DNA from: Bacteroidaceae bacterium
Lineage (GTDB): Bacteria; Bacteroidota; Bacteroidia; Bacteroidales; Bacteroidaceae
Assembly: GCA_017451695.1 (NCBI GenBank)
Contig: JAFTNW010000023.1
Span: forward strand, 29,292-93,291
DNA: 64,000 bases
Direction of reading: 5' to 3'
Shown: positions 32,595-41,001 of the stretch, piece after piece
How positions within the stretch are numbered: the first letter of the stretch is position 1
Layout: each line of letters opens with the position of its first letter
Position numbers and translations under genes: made by a program
The notes under the pieces: model-generated
Database searches by the model: none
What the model was told of the DNA's origin: nothing
The model's input: only the letters and a program-made list of their open reading frames with translations

Positions 32595-33611
32595 TTACTC
32601 CTCGAATCCGTTAGGATTGTTCTTCTGCCAATTCCAGCTATCGCGGCACATCTCCTCGATACCGAATTGAGCCTTCCAACCGAGTTCGGCTTCGGCCTTG
32701 GCGGGATTGCAATAGCATGTAGCTATGTCACCCGGACGACGAGGTTTGATTGCATAGGGAACGGGAACACCGTTTGCTTTCTCAAACGCCTTTACAACAT
32801 CCAATACAGAGTAGCCATGGCCTGTACCGATGTTGTATATGGCAATACCTTTGTTTGCAACGATAGCCTTCAATGCTGCTACGTGTGCGCGAGCAAGGTC
32901 AACTACGTGAATGTAGTCGCGTACACCTGTACCATCGTGTGTATCGTAGTCATCGCCAAATACACCGAGCTCGGCACGTTTGCCCACGGCGGTTTGGGTT
33001 ATGTAAGGCATAAGGTTGTTGGGGATACCATTGGGGTTCTCGCCTATTGTACCACTCTTGTGGGCACCGATAGGATTAAAATAGCGCAACAATACAATGT
33101 TCCACTCATTGTCGGCCTTCTGAATATCCATAAGAACCTCCTCGAGCATTGATTTTGTCTGGCCGTAGGGGTTGGTGCAATGACCTTTGGGGCACTCCTC
33201 GGTAATGGGGATGATAGCGGGGTCGCCATACACGGTTGCACTTGAAGAGAATATCATATTCTTGCAACCATTCTTGCGCATTACATCAACAAGCACGAAT
33301 GTACCGTTCATGTTGTTCTCGTAATATTCAAGGGGTTTAGCACAACTTTCACCTACAGCCTTAAGGCCGGCAAAGTGAATACAAGCATCGAATTTGTGCT
33401 CATCAAAAACTTTCTGCAAGCCTTCGCGGTCGCGGATATCCACCTTGTAGAAGGGAACCTCCTTACCAATGATTTTGGCAACGCGTTTCAACGAGATGGG
33501 AGATGAGTTGTCGAGATTATCAACTACTACTGCTTCGTGACCGGCTTCGGTGAGCTCGATCAAGGTGTGGCTTCCGATAAAGCCTGCACCACCGGTTAAT
33601 AGAATTTTCAT
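32595..33611 (-). CDS. galE: UDP-glucose 4-epimerase
   Basis: Interconverts UDP-glucose and UDP-galactose for galactose use and glycan synthesis. The 338-aa protein is of standard length. Visible are the NAD-binding GGAGFIGSH (residues 7-15), HFAGLKAVGES, the catalytic Ser region FSSSATVYG, and the catalytic YxxxK in YGQTKSM. GVRDYIHVVDLA and the C-terminal RPGD segment are family hallmarks. It has its own strong promoter and terminator, so it is a single-gene unit. Confidence 0.97.
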   Translation of the reverse strand: MKILLTGGAGFIGSHTLIELTEAGHEAVVVDNLDNSSPISLKRVAKIIGKEVPFYKVDIRDREGLQKVFDEHKFDACIHFAGLKAVGESCAKPLEYYENNMNGTFVLVDVMRKNGCKNMIFSSSATVYGDPAIIPITEECPKGHCTNPYGQTKSMLEEVLMDIQKADNEWNIVLLRYFNPIGAHKSGTIGENPNGIPNNLMPYITQTAVGKRAELGVFGDDYDTHDGTGVRDYIHVVDLARAHVAALKAIVANKGIAIYNIGTGHGYSVLDVVKAFEKANGVPVPYAIKPRRPGDIATCYCNPAKAEAELGWKAQFGIEEMCRDSWNWQKNNPNGFEE

Positions 33612-33699
33612 TTTATTTTGGTTTTATTGGTTGTGATTTTATATTCTAAACCTGATTATTGTCAGTTATTGCAGCTCCTATAAAATGCTTGGTTCGAGA

Positions 33700-33729
33700 C
33701 AAAGTTATATATTCTTTTTAAGAATACAA
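33700..33729 (-). promoter_or_regulatory. Promoter of galE (TTG-N19-TAACTTTG)
   Basis: On the minus strand TTG (33727-33729) lies 19 bases before the exact -7 box TAACTTTG (33700-33707). The implied leader is about 80 bases. Confidence 0.75.
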
Positions 33730-33785
33730 ATTCTTTATCTTCTTTTTGCGCATGGTGTAAGACATTCCGCCACATTTCAACTACC

Positions 33786-34406
33786 CTATTGCTTTTCGTC
33801 ATCCAATCTGAGATGCTTTATACGACTGATTATCGCACCGCGTTTGCGCTGGAAATGTTCGGCAATATCGTCGTACGAGAGTTGTTCGGCAACGAAATCG
33901 CGCAAAGCAGCATCCTCGGCCTCTTCCCATGGCTTGAAGGCATTGGGAAATTCCGCCTTTGCCGCTTCTTGCGAATATACAGGCTCACCTGTCAGTCGCT
34001 TGTATGCCTTCAAATAGCGTTTCAAGCGTTTAACATCCTTGTCGGAAAGATACGGCAGGCGGCGTATATCCATATTGTCTGTAAGGTCGTGCAGTTTTAC
34101 AGCGGTGGCCAGCGGATTCTTTTTCACTCGCGCTATGAACTTTTCATAGGGCTCGGCGGGCAGTTTTGTTATGTGGCGCAGGGCTGTTATTATATACTTG
34201 GGAAACCCCTCGGCAGCAAGCTCCTCAAAGGTCCAAGCGGTATCTTCAACCACATCGTGCAACACTCCCACAATCTTTTCCTCATCGGTGGTGCATGCCA
34301 CCATAACACGCAGAACATGTTCAATATATGGCATACCCGCTTTATCAACTTGCCCTCGATGTGCCTCGGTAGCTATATTTATTGCTTTTTGCAGTAGATT
34401 CTCCAT
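33786..34406 (-). CDS. HD-domain (MESH1/SpoT-hydrolase-like) protein with C-terminal helix-turn-helix-like module
   Basis: A 206-aa cytoplasmic protein. The N-terminal HD fold (1-140) carries HRGQVDKAG (16-24), HD at 50-51 within VLHDVVEDT, and KLHDLTDN (104-111), the layout of (p)ppGpp hydrolases such as MESH1 and the SpoT hydrolase half. No synthetase domain is present. Residues 155-201 (PWEEAEDAALRDF, then LSYDDIAEHFQRKRGAIISR) resemble a Myb/SANT or sigma-like DNA-binding helix-turn-helix. It lies seven bases after the hypothetical gene and is the end of a three-gene run. Confidence 0.85.
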   Translation of the reverse strand: MENLLQKAINIATEAHRGQVDKAGMPYIEHVLRVMVACTTDEEKIVGVLHDVVEDTAWTFEELAAEGFPKYIITALRHITKLPAEPYEKFIARVKKNPLATAVKLHDLTDNMDIRRLPYLSDKDVKRLKRYLKAYKRLTGEPVYSQEAAKAEFPNAFKPWEEAEDAALRDFVAEQLSYDDIAEHFQRKRGAIISRIKHLRLDDEKQ

Positions 34407-34413
34407 GGTTCAA

Positions 34414-34989
34414 TCAGCAGAGTGGAAGGTTTACCTTTTGACACACATACCCCATGCGCAACAGTTGCATTGAGGCTCCCAGGCGGTACATTACATTGAG
34501 CACGCGCGAATATGCATAAAATGCGGTGCGGCTCTGCGGTTCTATGTTTTCGTGGCGTAGAATGGTAAGTGCCTTTTGTGCCAGGCGGCGCATCATGGCC
34601 TCAATGTCGGTTGCCTCCTGCGATTCGAGCGGAAGGCGAAGAATATTTTCAAGTATATTCTCGTCGAGGTCGTCAAATCCCCGACTGCCGTAGAATTGGG
34701 TATAGGGACGATCGTGATAGATGCTCCAATCATCGTCCCAATCGTGAGCAACCGCCATACCCACATATCCGGCCCATGCTATGGAGACAGTGGGATAGTC
34801 ACTTATAAGAGGTACGGCATCGGCCATATATTCGGGCGCAAGTTCGGCCCATCGTTTCTCCACATCCTGCGACGAAGGAAGTATGCCTTCTATCTTGATA
34901 TACGAGGAACAGAGTTTTACAAGCTCTTCGTTTACTCTGTTTTCAAACGATAATAGATATTCAGACAAATCTTTTGAAATAGTACTCAT
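34414..34989 (-). CDS. Unrecognised soluble protein in the yqaE-HD operon
   Basis: A 191-aa protein I do not recognise. It is acidic, helical and rich in Tyr/Trp (YVGMAVAHDWDDDWSIYHDRPY), with no signal peptide or membrane segment. It lies four bases after the yqaE-like gene and seven before the HD-domain gene, so the three are probably co-transcribed. Coding is supported by start context, spacing and normal composition. No function can be given. Confidence 0.8.
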   Translation of the reverse strand: MSTISKDLSEYLLSFENRVNEELVKLCSSYIKIEGILPSSQDVEKRWAELAPEYMADAVPLISDYPTVSIAWAGYVGMAVAHDWDDDWSIYHDRPYTQFYGSRGFDDLDENILENILRLPLESQEATDIEAMMRRLAQKALTILRHENIEPQSRTAFYAYSRVLNVMYRLGASMQLLRMGYVCQKVNLPLC

Positions 34990-34992
34990 TTA

Positions 34993-35154
34993 TTAATATC
35001 TGTTTGTATTGTTCAATATTATCAATGCAGCAATAGCACCAGGCACCCAACCGCACAATGTAAGAAGAAATACTATCAATACAGAACCGCAGCCCTTATC
35101 CAAAACAGCCAAAGGCGGGCAAAAGATTGCAATAATTGCTCTAAAAAAAGACAT
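34993..35154 (-). CDS. YqaE/Pmp3-family small membrane protein
   Basis: Found by direct reading: 53 aa with two hydrophobic segments. MSFFRAIIAIFCPPLAVLDK and then GCGSVLIVFLLTLCGWVPG followed by AIAALIILNN are the unmistakable YqaE/Pmp3 plan, including the PPLAV turn and the W-x-PG before the second segment. Family members are small inner-membrane proteins linked to stress and membrane potential. The ATG at 35154 is the only good start. It heads the operon with the unrecognised gene and the HD-domain gene. Confidence 0.9.
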   Translation of the reverse strand: MSFFRAIIAIFCPPLAVLDKGCGSVLIVFLLTLCGWVPGAIAALIILNNTNRY

Positions 35155-35213
35155 TAGTTAATAATTTTTATTTTGGGTAAAGTTAAGAATTTTATTACAA
35201 ACGGCAAAACAAT

Positions 35214-36125
35214 TTACCTGCGCCTTGCCGCACGGCTGTAATTTACAAGCACCACGCCTGTAAAGACAGTGGCAGCGGCAAGCACCTTCTTCCACCCGAG
35301 TGTATCCATACCTATGCATATACTTATTGCGGTTGCCACTATCGGCTGCATATAGGAATACATACTGACCAATGTGGGGCGCAAATGCTTTTGCCCTATG
35401 GGAATGAGGAAATAGGATATGAAGGTGGCAAATATTATGGCATATGAAATTTCTGCAACAAAGCCAAGTGGTAGCGAAGCATAATCGACATGCACAAGTT
35501 CCCCAGCAACAAACGGCAAAGACATGAGCGAGGAGAAGAGGAATATCCACTTCATGAATGTTATAACAGAGTATCGCATTATCAAGGGCTTGAACACTCC
35601 AAGGTATATAGAGAAACAGAAACCGTTGAGAAACATAAAAAACACGCCAATGGGCTTTGTCTCGGCCGCACCGCCACCCGACGACACGCTGTTAAATATC
35701 AAGAACAGCACTCCCATAAAACTGAGCAGCACACCACCGGTCTTTTTAAGCGTTATCGGCTCCTTCAAAACCACCGCTGCAATGAACATGGTGTAAATGG
35801 GCGACAACGATGTCATTATGGAGCAATCCATGGGTGTTATATCCGATATTCCCACAAGGAATGTTATTTGTGTAAGGAAGAATCCTGTTACCGATGCGGC
35901 AAATATTTTAATATAGTCGCTTGGGAGTATCTTCTCGGAAGGCACAAACAGCGATGAGAGCCAAAAAAGCAGCCCAGCACCAAGCGAGCGCAAGCAAAAA
36001 AGTGCCATGGGAGATATAATCTCCGTTGTCATTATATCCTTTGTTACAATGATATTAAGCCCGAATATAACATAGGCAACAAAACAGGCTATGTGCCCAA
36101 CCATTGTGTTTTCACCGTTTTTCAT
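35214..36125 (-). CDS. EamA/DMT-family transporter
   Basis: A 303-aa inner-membrane protein with about ten hydrophobic segments in two homologous EamA halves (about 10-145 and 155-295). The N-terminus GHIACFVAYVIFGLN and the second-half GFVAEISYAIIFATFISYF, then GQKHLRPTLVSMYSYMQP, are typical drug/metabolite transporter segments. The cargo cannot be inferred. Starts at 36125 or 36104 are possible. It is divergent from the flavin reductase gene. Confidence 0.9.
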   Translation of the reverse strand: MKNGENTMVGHIACFVAYVIFGLNIIVTKDIMTTEIISPMALFCLRSLGAGLLFWLSSLFVPSEKILPSDYIKIFAASVTGFFLTQITFLVGISDITPMDCSIMTSLSPIYTMFIAAVVLKEPITLKKTGGVLLSFMGVLFLIFNSVSSGGGAAETKPIGVFFMFLNGFCFSIYLGVFKPLIMRYSVITFMKWIFLFSSLMSLPFVAGELVHVDYASLPLGFVAEISYAIIFATFISYFLIPIGQKHLRPTLVSMYSYMQPIVATAISICIGMDTLGWKKVLAAATVFTGVVLVNYSRAARRR

Positions 36126-36229
36126 GATAAATTCATTTAATTCATTCCCATGTGTAAAGAAATTTGAATAAGGACTGCAAAATTACAAAATTTTCACGGC
36201 GCAATAAGCAGTTGCGATGTTTCTTTTGT

Positions 36230-36237
36230 TATCTTCG
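36230..36237 (+). promoter_or_regulatory. Promoter -7 box of the flavin reductase (TATCTTCG)
   Basis: TATCTTCGTAAC lies 29 bases before the ATG at 36267. A TTG 15 bases upstream is closer than the ideal 19. Confidence 0.5.
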
Positions 36238-36266
36238 TAACAATATTTACATATATCGCTATAATT

Positions 36267-36827
36267 ATGAGAAAAGATTTCGGAACCAAAAGCTGGCTGT
36301 ACCCCATGCCGGTATTCATTATTGCCGCATACGACGAGAACGGCACCCCCAACGCAATGAATGCTGCTTGGGGTGGTATATACACCGATAACATGATAGG
36401 CATTTGTCTGTCGGAAAATCACAAGACAACCAAAAACATTCTCGCCACCAAAGCATTCACTGTGAGCATGGCCACCGTGCAGCAAAAGAACGCTTGCGAC
36501 TATGTGGGAATTGTTACAGGCAACAAGGTGCCCGACAAACTTGCAAAAGCAGGCTTTACAGCCATAAAATCGCAGCATGTGAATGCGCCCATCATAGCCG
36601 AACTGCCAATGACATTGGAATGCGAGCTTGTATCGTACGACGAGGATAGCTGCCACATGGTTGGCCGCATTGTAAATGTGTCGGCCGACGAATCCATCAT
36701 CGACAAAGATGGGAAAATAGATGTGGCAAAGTTACAGCCCATAACATACGACCCCTGCAACCATCATTATATTGCCTTGGGCGAGAAAGTGGGAAATGCC
36801 TTCTCTGATGGCAAGACGTTGAAGTAA
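36267..36827 (+). CDS. Flavin reductase-like (flavoredoxin) protein
   Basis: A 186-aa FMN-binding split-barrel protein of the flavoredoxin/flavin-reductase type. YPMPVFIIAAYDENGTPNAM and AWGGIYTDNM are the family start; KTTKNILATKAFTVSM and CDYVGIVTGNKVPDK follow. Such proteins bind FMN and act in electron transfer or oxygen/peroxide scavenging in anaerobes. The C-terminus YDPCNHHYIALGEKVGNAF is typical. It stands alone, with its own promoter and terminator. Confidence 0.92.
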   Translation: MRKDFGTKSWLYPMPVFIIAAYDENGTPNAMNAAWGGIYTDNMIGICLSENHKTTKNILATKAFTVSMATVQQKNACDYVGIVTGNKVPDKLAKAGFTAIKSQHVNAPIIAELPMTLECELVSYDEDSCHMVGRIVNVSADESIIDKDGKIDVAKLQPITYDPCNHHYIALGEKVGNAFSDGKTLK

Positions 36828-36834
36828 AGTTAAT

Positions 36835-36878
36835 AACATCAAGAACAGCGTGCCGAAAAGCACGCTGTTCTTGATGTT
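36835..36878. terminator. Bidirectional intrinsic terminator
   Basis: Nineteen-bp perfect stem (AACATCAAGAACAGCGTGC with its complement) and a 6-base loop, between the converging flavin reductase and DegP-like genes. Confidence 0.9.
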
Positions 36879-36898
36879 TATATATTACCTTGAAAATA

Positions 36899-38380
36899 TT
36901 ATTGCAAAGGAACCGAATAGAATACGCGTTTGCCCGTAGCGTTTAGGCCGGAGATAAACAGCACCGGTTCTGTGGAACTGTTTGCCTGTTTCACCACTTT
37001 CTGCAAATCCTCAATCTTGTGCATTGCCACGCCGTTTACTTTTTGTAGCACCACTCCCTTCTTCACTCCATACTTGGCAAAAAGTCCATCTTCCACATTA
37101 GTTACTTTTAGGCCGTGTGATATTTTAAAGAACTGTTTCTCTTTATCGTCAAGCGGTTTGAATTCGGCACCCAGGATATCAAGGTCGATATTCTTCACCA
37201 CGCTTGTATCTCCTTGAATATTTACAAGCAACACATCAAAGGTCTTTTCCTTCTTGCCGCGCATTACTTTCACTTTGGCCTCTTTTCCGGGAACGGTTTT
37301 TGCAAGCGCCTCCTGCAATTCGGCCATAGTCTTAATGGCTTTGTCGTTAAAACCAATGATTACGTCGCCCTTTTCTATGCCGGCTTTCTGTGCCGCACCA
37401 TCCTCTGCCACATCCGACACATACACACCATCCACGGTGCCAAGCTCCTCTTTTTCGGCAAGCTCGCCTGTTACTGTGCCGCCCACAATACCCAATACTG
37501 CGCGTTGTACTGTACCAAACTCTTTCAAATCACTCACCACCTTTGTCATTATTGATGTGGGAATGGCAAAACCATAGCCTGCATACGAGCCTGTGGGTGA
37601 TGAAAGAACTGCATTTATTCCCACCAATTCACCTTTGGCATTAACAAGCGCACCACCGCTGTTTCCTTGGTTTATCGCAGCATCGGTTTGTATGAAAGAC
37701 TCTATACCACCGTTATACACACCAAGCGAACGTGCTTTTGCACTTACGATACCTGCAGTAACGGTAGATGTGAGGTTGAAAGGGTTGCCCACAGCCAACA
37801 CCCACTCGCCCACTTTCAAATCGTCGCTGTCGCCTATTACGAGGAATGGCAGGCTGTCGTCGGCCTCAATCTTCACAAGTGCAAGGTCGGTATTCTCATC
37901 GGTACCTACAAGGCGGGCCGGGTAGGTGCGGTTATCGTTCAATGTTACAGTTATCTCGTCGGCGCCATCTATAACATGGTTATTTGTAACAATATAACCA
38001 TCATCGCTTAAAATAACACCCGAGCCAAAGCCTACGCGCGGCTGTGTCTGCACACGCTGCTCGCGCCCCATGCCGTCGCCAAAAAAGAAATCGTAAATAT
38101 CGGGAGCGCGGCGTATAACCGCAGTTTTGCTCTTTTGTGTGGATTTTATATGCACTACCGCATGCACCGATTTATCGGCAGCATCGGTTAAATCGACGCG
38201 ATGCAAGCCATCCGGTGTTGAGAACGATGCCTGTGTGAGGAACGACGCGGGCGTCGTGTCGTTTGCAACAAGCGTTTCACTATTGTTTGCAAAAATCTTA
38301 TAGGTGGTATATCCTGCCACCACTCCACTTGTTGCAACAACAAGTGTTCCTAAAAACAAAAATTTGAATACTCTTTTCAT
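36899..38380 (-). CDS. DegP/HtrA-family periplasmic serine protease
   Basis: Do-type chaperone/protease of 493 aa that degrades misfolded envelope proteins. A membrane or signal segment (about 7-28) precedes the trypsin-like domain with intact triad: His in TNNHVIDGAD, Asp in TDLALVKIE and Ser in GNSGGALV. Two PDZ domains follow (about 290-380 and 395-490), with GVYVSDVAEDGAAQKAGIEK in the first. This fits DegP/DegQ architecture; the exact paralog is not distinguishable. It is a single-gene unit. Confidence 0.95.
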   Translation of the reverse strand: MKRVFKFLFLGTLVVATSGVVAGYTTYKIFANNSETLVANDTTPASFLTQASFSTPDGLHRVDLTDAADKSVHAVVHIKSTQKSKTAVIRRAPDIYDFFFGDGMGREQRVQTQPRVGFGSGVILSDDGYIVTNNHVIDGADEITVTLNDNRTYPARLVGTDENTDLALVKIEADDSLPFLVIGDSDDLKVGEWVLAVGNPFNLTSTVTAGIVSAKARSLGVYNGGIESFIQTDAAINQGNSGGALVNAKGELVGINAVLSSPTGSYAGYGFAIPTSIMTKVVSDLKEFGTVQRAVLGIVGGTVTGELAEKEELGTVDGVYVSDVAEDGAAQKAGIEKGDVIIGFNDKAIKTMAELQEALAKTVPGKEAKVKVMRGKKEKTFDVLLVNIQGDTSVVKNIDLDILGAEFKPLDDKEKQFFKISHGLKVTNVEDGLFAKYGVKKGVVLQKVNGVAMHKIEDLQKVVKQANSSTEPVLFISGLNATGKRVFYSVPLQ

Positions 38381-38642
38381 AATCTCATATACGATTTTTG
38401 TTAAATTCTAACAATCTATTAACAAGCATAAGAAAAAGTGCAAAAGTGTTTATATTGCAGTCATCTTGCTCTAGTCGCAGGCAAATATATGATATTAAGT
38501 TCTTGAAAAACGAATTTCAGGCCATCTTTTGGCTCTATTTAACAGTGCAGCGCAGGTTTTAACAATAGTTTAACGTAATGAGTAGCTATTTTAGTTTTGT
38601 TAAATATTGGCCACTTGGTAACCCCAAATATAAAAAAATGCT

Positions 38643-38650
38643 TACCTTTG
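38643..38650 (+). promoter_or_regulatory. Promoter -7 box of rnpB (TACCTTTG)
   Basis: Exact TAnnTTTG match followed by CAAAC. The RNA would begin near 38657, just before the conserved P1 strand. Confidence 0.75.
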
Positions 38651-38656
38651 CAAACA

Positions 38657-39012
38657 GAAACAGAGAACACAGTCGGCCGGCTTGTCGCTGTTGCCACAAG
38701 GCAAGAGAGGAAAGTCCGGGCAGCGCAGAGCACTCCACTTCCTAACAGAAAGCTGCCTGTGAAGGCGGAGTAACGCAGAAGAAAATAACCGCCCGCAAGG
38801 GTAAGGGTGAGAAGGTGGGGTAAGAGCCCACCGGCCGTGCAGCGATGTACGGGCCGTGTGTCTTGGAGGCTGCAAGTTCATGTAAACCGGTGTTTGAGGG
38901 TTGCTCGCCCGAACCGGAGGGTAGAACGCTTTAACATTGTGGCGACACAATGTATAGATGAATGACAAGCACCCTTATGGGGTACAGAACCCGGCTTATA
39001 GGCCGACTGCAA
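38657..39012 (+). ncRNA. rnpB: RNase P RNA (type A)
   Basis: Catalytic RNA that removes the 5' leader from tRNA precursors. Conserved universal segments are seen: GAGGAAAGTCCGGGC (38707-38721) at the 5' P4 region and ACAGAACCCGGCTTATA (38984-39000) at the 3' side. AGTCGGCC (38671-38678) pairs with GGCCGACT (39001-39008) to close P1. The GAACCGGAGGGTAGAA-like middle is also typical. The ends are approximate, set by promoter and terminator. Confidence 0.95.
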
Positions 39013-39020
39013 ATTTTAAT

Positions 39021-39047
39021 GGGCTGCTGAAAAAAGCAGCCCATTTT
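39021..39047 (+). terminator. Intrinsic terminator of rnpB
   Basis: GGGCTGCT and AGCAGCCC with a short A-rich loop, then ATTTTTAA. It lies directly after the RNase P RNA. Confidence 0.85.
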
Positions 39048-39174
39048 TAATTGAAATAAAAGTTTTTGCCTATCTCTGCGTTTTTGGGGGGACACACATG
39101 GGCGTGCCCTACTATACCTGATTGTTCTTGGGAATTACCTCTGCTTGTGTGAACAGCGCGCCGCGCGCGTGTTA

Positions 39175-39774
39175 TCAAATCCTTTTCTTATAGACATACA
39201 CCACAAAGGGCTGCTCGTTGTCGTATTTAGAGAAGGCCTTTTCATCCACAAGTTCAAAGCCGTGATGCGGATAGTAACCATGATTGCATGTAATATCGGT
39301 CCACAAGAGCATATTTTTATAGCCGCATGATTTGAGCAGTTTGCTCATGGCGGCCAATAGTTGCTTGCCACACCCCTTTTGGGAACTCAAAAAGAAGGTG
39401 AGCATAACATCGCTTTGCCCCATCTTGCGGGCAACCATATCTTCATTGCCGTGCGACGAGAATAGCACCATATCGAGTATCTCGTTTTGCTCTTTATCGG
39501 TAACATTTCTACGGGCAACGGAATACCACTCGTCGGCCGCAGCATTACCACCCGCATCCGAGGCAAAGATAAAACCCTTCATATCCGTGCCTTCCACAAT
39601 TTTCAACGCCAACGCGGGGTTTTGATATTCGTAGCGCACGCTATACTCGCACACCACGCGGGCAATATCTTTGTCCCAATCGGCAAGCGCATCGTTCCAT
39701 GCCGCAATGGTAAGTTCCACAGCGGCGGGAATATCCTCTTGCGTAAATGGCAAAATTTGCAGAGCGCTATCCAT
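39175..39774 (-). CDS. GNAT-family N-acetyltransferase
   Basis: A 199-aa cytoplasmic GNAT-fold protein. The acetyl-CoA site is seen as the strand SDVMLTFFLSSQKGCGKQLL, with QKGCGK in the place of the Q/RxxGxG/A motif (near residue 137). A helix and YYPHHGFELVDE follow, the usual C-terminal strand. The N-terminal QILPFTQEDIPAAVELTIAA is typical. The substrate is unknown. It is the last of three tightly spaced genes with the nitroreductase and riboflavin synthase. Confidence 0.85.
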   Translation of the reverse strand: MDSALQILPFTQEDIPAAVELTIAAWNDALADWDKDIARVVCEYSVRYEYQNPALALKIVEGTDMKGFIFASDAGGNAAADEWYSVARRNVTDKEQNEILDMVLFSSHGNEDMVARKMGQSDVMLTFFLSSQKGCGKQLLAAMSKLLKSCGYKNMLLWTDITCNHGYYPHHGFELVDEKAFSKYDNEQPFVVYVYKKRI

Positions 39775-39780
39775 GTAAAA

Positions 39781-40320
39781 TCAATATTTTTCGAATGAAA
39801 CCACCTTATTCCACTCCTTGCGTATCTTTTTGCGCTTGGGCTTGGCGGCATACCCCAAGGCCACGATGAGCATAAGACGTTTCTTTTCGGGGATACCCAC
39901 AAGCTGTTTAATCTTCTTCTCGTCGAACCAACCGAGTATGCAACTGCCCACACCATCATCCTCGGCAGCAAGGGTTATATATGCCGATGCAATTCCCAAA
40001 TCCATCATTGGGAAATCCTTGTCCTTGATACCGCAACCGAAACGCGATGTAATATTTGTGGGCTCGTGGGTTATGAGTATGAGCGCAGAGGAGTCCTTTA
40101 CAAAACGATTTATTCCCAAGCTCGATGTGGCCTTGCCCACCTGTGGCAACAATTCACTGTCGGTTATCACGGTAAAATGCCATGGCTGCCCGTTGCAAGC
40201 CGATGGGGCAAGCCTGCCAGCCTCCACTATGCGGTTAAGCACATCGCTATCTATCGTGCGGCCGGGCTCAAATGAGCGGTCGCTCTGGCGAGCTTGTGCA
40301 AGTTCCAGAAAACTTCTCAT
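39781..40320 (-). CDS. Nitroreductase-family FMN protein
   Basis: A 179-aa nitroreductase. SDRSFEPGRTIDSDVLNRIV (FMN phosphate contacts near Arg15-Ser16), AGRLAPSACNGQPWHF, and DLGIASAYITLAAEDDGVGSC are family hallmarks, and the C-terminal GYAAKPKRKK closes the FMN site. It reduces quinones, nitro compounds or similar with NAD(P)H. It sits five bases downstream of riboflavin synthase, so flavin supply and a flavin user are co-expressed. Confidence 0.93.
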   Translation of the reverse strand: MRSFLELAQARQSDRSFEPGRTIDSDVLNRIVEAGRLAPSACNGQPWHFTVITDSELLPQVGKATSSLGINRFVKDSSALILITHEPTNITSRFGCGIKDKDFPMMDLGIASAYITLAAEDDGVGSCILGWFDEKKIKQLVGIPEKKRLMLIVALGYAAKPKRKKIRKEWNKVVSFEKY

Positions 40321-40325
40321 ACCCT

Positions 40326-40925
40326 CTATTTTTTTATCATGCGGGCAATGTATTTACCTATAATATCGAACTCTATATTCACCTTTGTCCCCACCTTTAT
40401 TGTGTGGAAATTGGTATGTTCGTATGTATAGGGTATTATTGCCACTTTGAAGGTATCATCGGTGGGCTCGCACACCGTTAGGCTCACTCCGTTCACCGTT
40501 ACAGAGCCTTTATCCACGGTGAGATAACCCTTGGCAGCCATCTCCTCGTCGTGCTTGTAACGGAAGGTGTAGTACCAACTGCCATCGGCATCCTTTATAT
40601 CTATACATTCGGCTGTTTCATCCACATGACCTTGCACAATGTGCCCATCGAGGCGCCCGTTCATCATCATGCTACGCTCTACGTTCACCTTGTCGCCCAC
40701 AGCAAGCAGCCCTATATTGGAACGCTCAAGCGTTTCGCTCATGGCAGTTACGGTGTATTCGTCGTTTTCTATATTTACCACTGTGAGGCACACACCGTTG
40801 TGCGACACACTCTGGTCTATTTTTAGTTCATTTGTAAATGAGCACGTGAGAGTAAGATGCAGATTGCCCTGCTCGCGAACCAATTTTGTTACGGTTGCAA
40901 ATTCTTCAACTATTCCTGAAAACAT
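40326..40925 (-). CDS. ribE: Riboflavin synthase alpha chain
   Basis: Converts two 6,7-dimethyl-8-ribityllumazine molecules to riboflavin, the last step of the pathway. The 199-aa protein has the classic N-terminus MFSGIVEE and two lumazine-binding repeats (about 1-95 and 96-190), each with a SxxxNGxCLTV or SVTVNGVSLTV type segment and a GHIVQGHVD motif. It is the first of a three-gene run with nitroreductase and GNAT. No FMN riboswitch is recognisable in the 76 bases before it. Some annotations call this gene ribC. Confidence 0.96.
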   Translation of the reverse strand: MFSGIVEEFATVTKLVREQGNLHLTLTCSFTNELKIDQSVSHNGVCLTVVNIENDEYTVTAMSETLERSNIGLLAVGDKVNVERSMMMNGRLDGHIVQGHVDETAECIDIKDADGSWYYTFRYKHDEEMAAKGYLTVDKGSVTVNGVSLTVCEPTDDTFKVAIIPYTYEHTNFHTIKVGTKVNIEFDIIGKYIARMIKK

Positions 40926-40949
40926 ATATTTAATATTTTATTTTGTTTG

Positions 40950-40957
40950 CGAATATA
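40950..40957 (-). promoter_or_regulatory. Promoter -7 box of the ribE operon (TATATTCG)
   Basis: On the minus strand TATATTCGCAAAC lies 24 bases before the ribE ATG. It is another TTCG-variant box. Confidence 0.5.
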
Positions 40958-41001
40958 AAAAACAATCCCTTATTATTGCCGACAAAGAGTGTTACAAATG
41001 G

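Noticed and set aside
39155..39175. GC-rich alternating stretch (possible Z-DNA or operator)
   Set aside because: Only about 14 bases of alternating GC just after the stop of the GNAT gene. Too short and without symmetry partners.
40926..41001. FMN riboswitch before ribE
   Set aside because: Only 76 AT-rich bases with none of the conserved FMN riboswitch sequence blocks.
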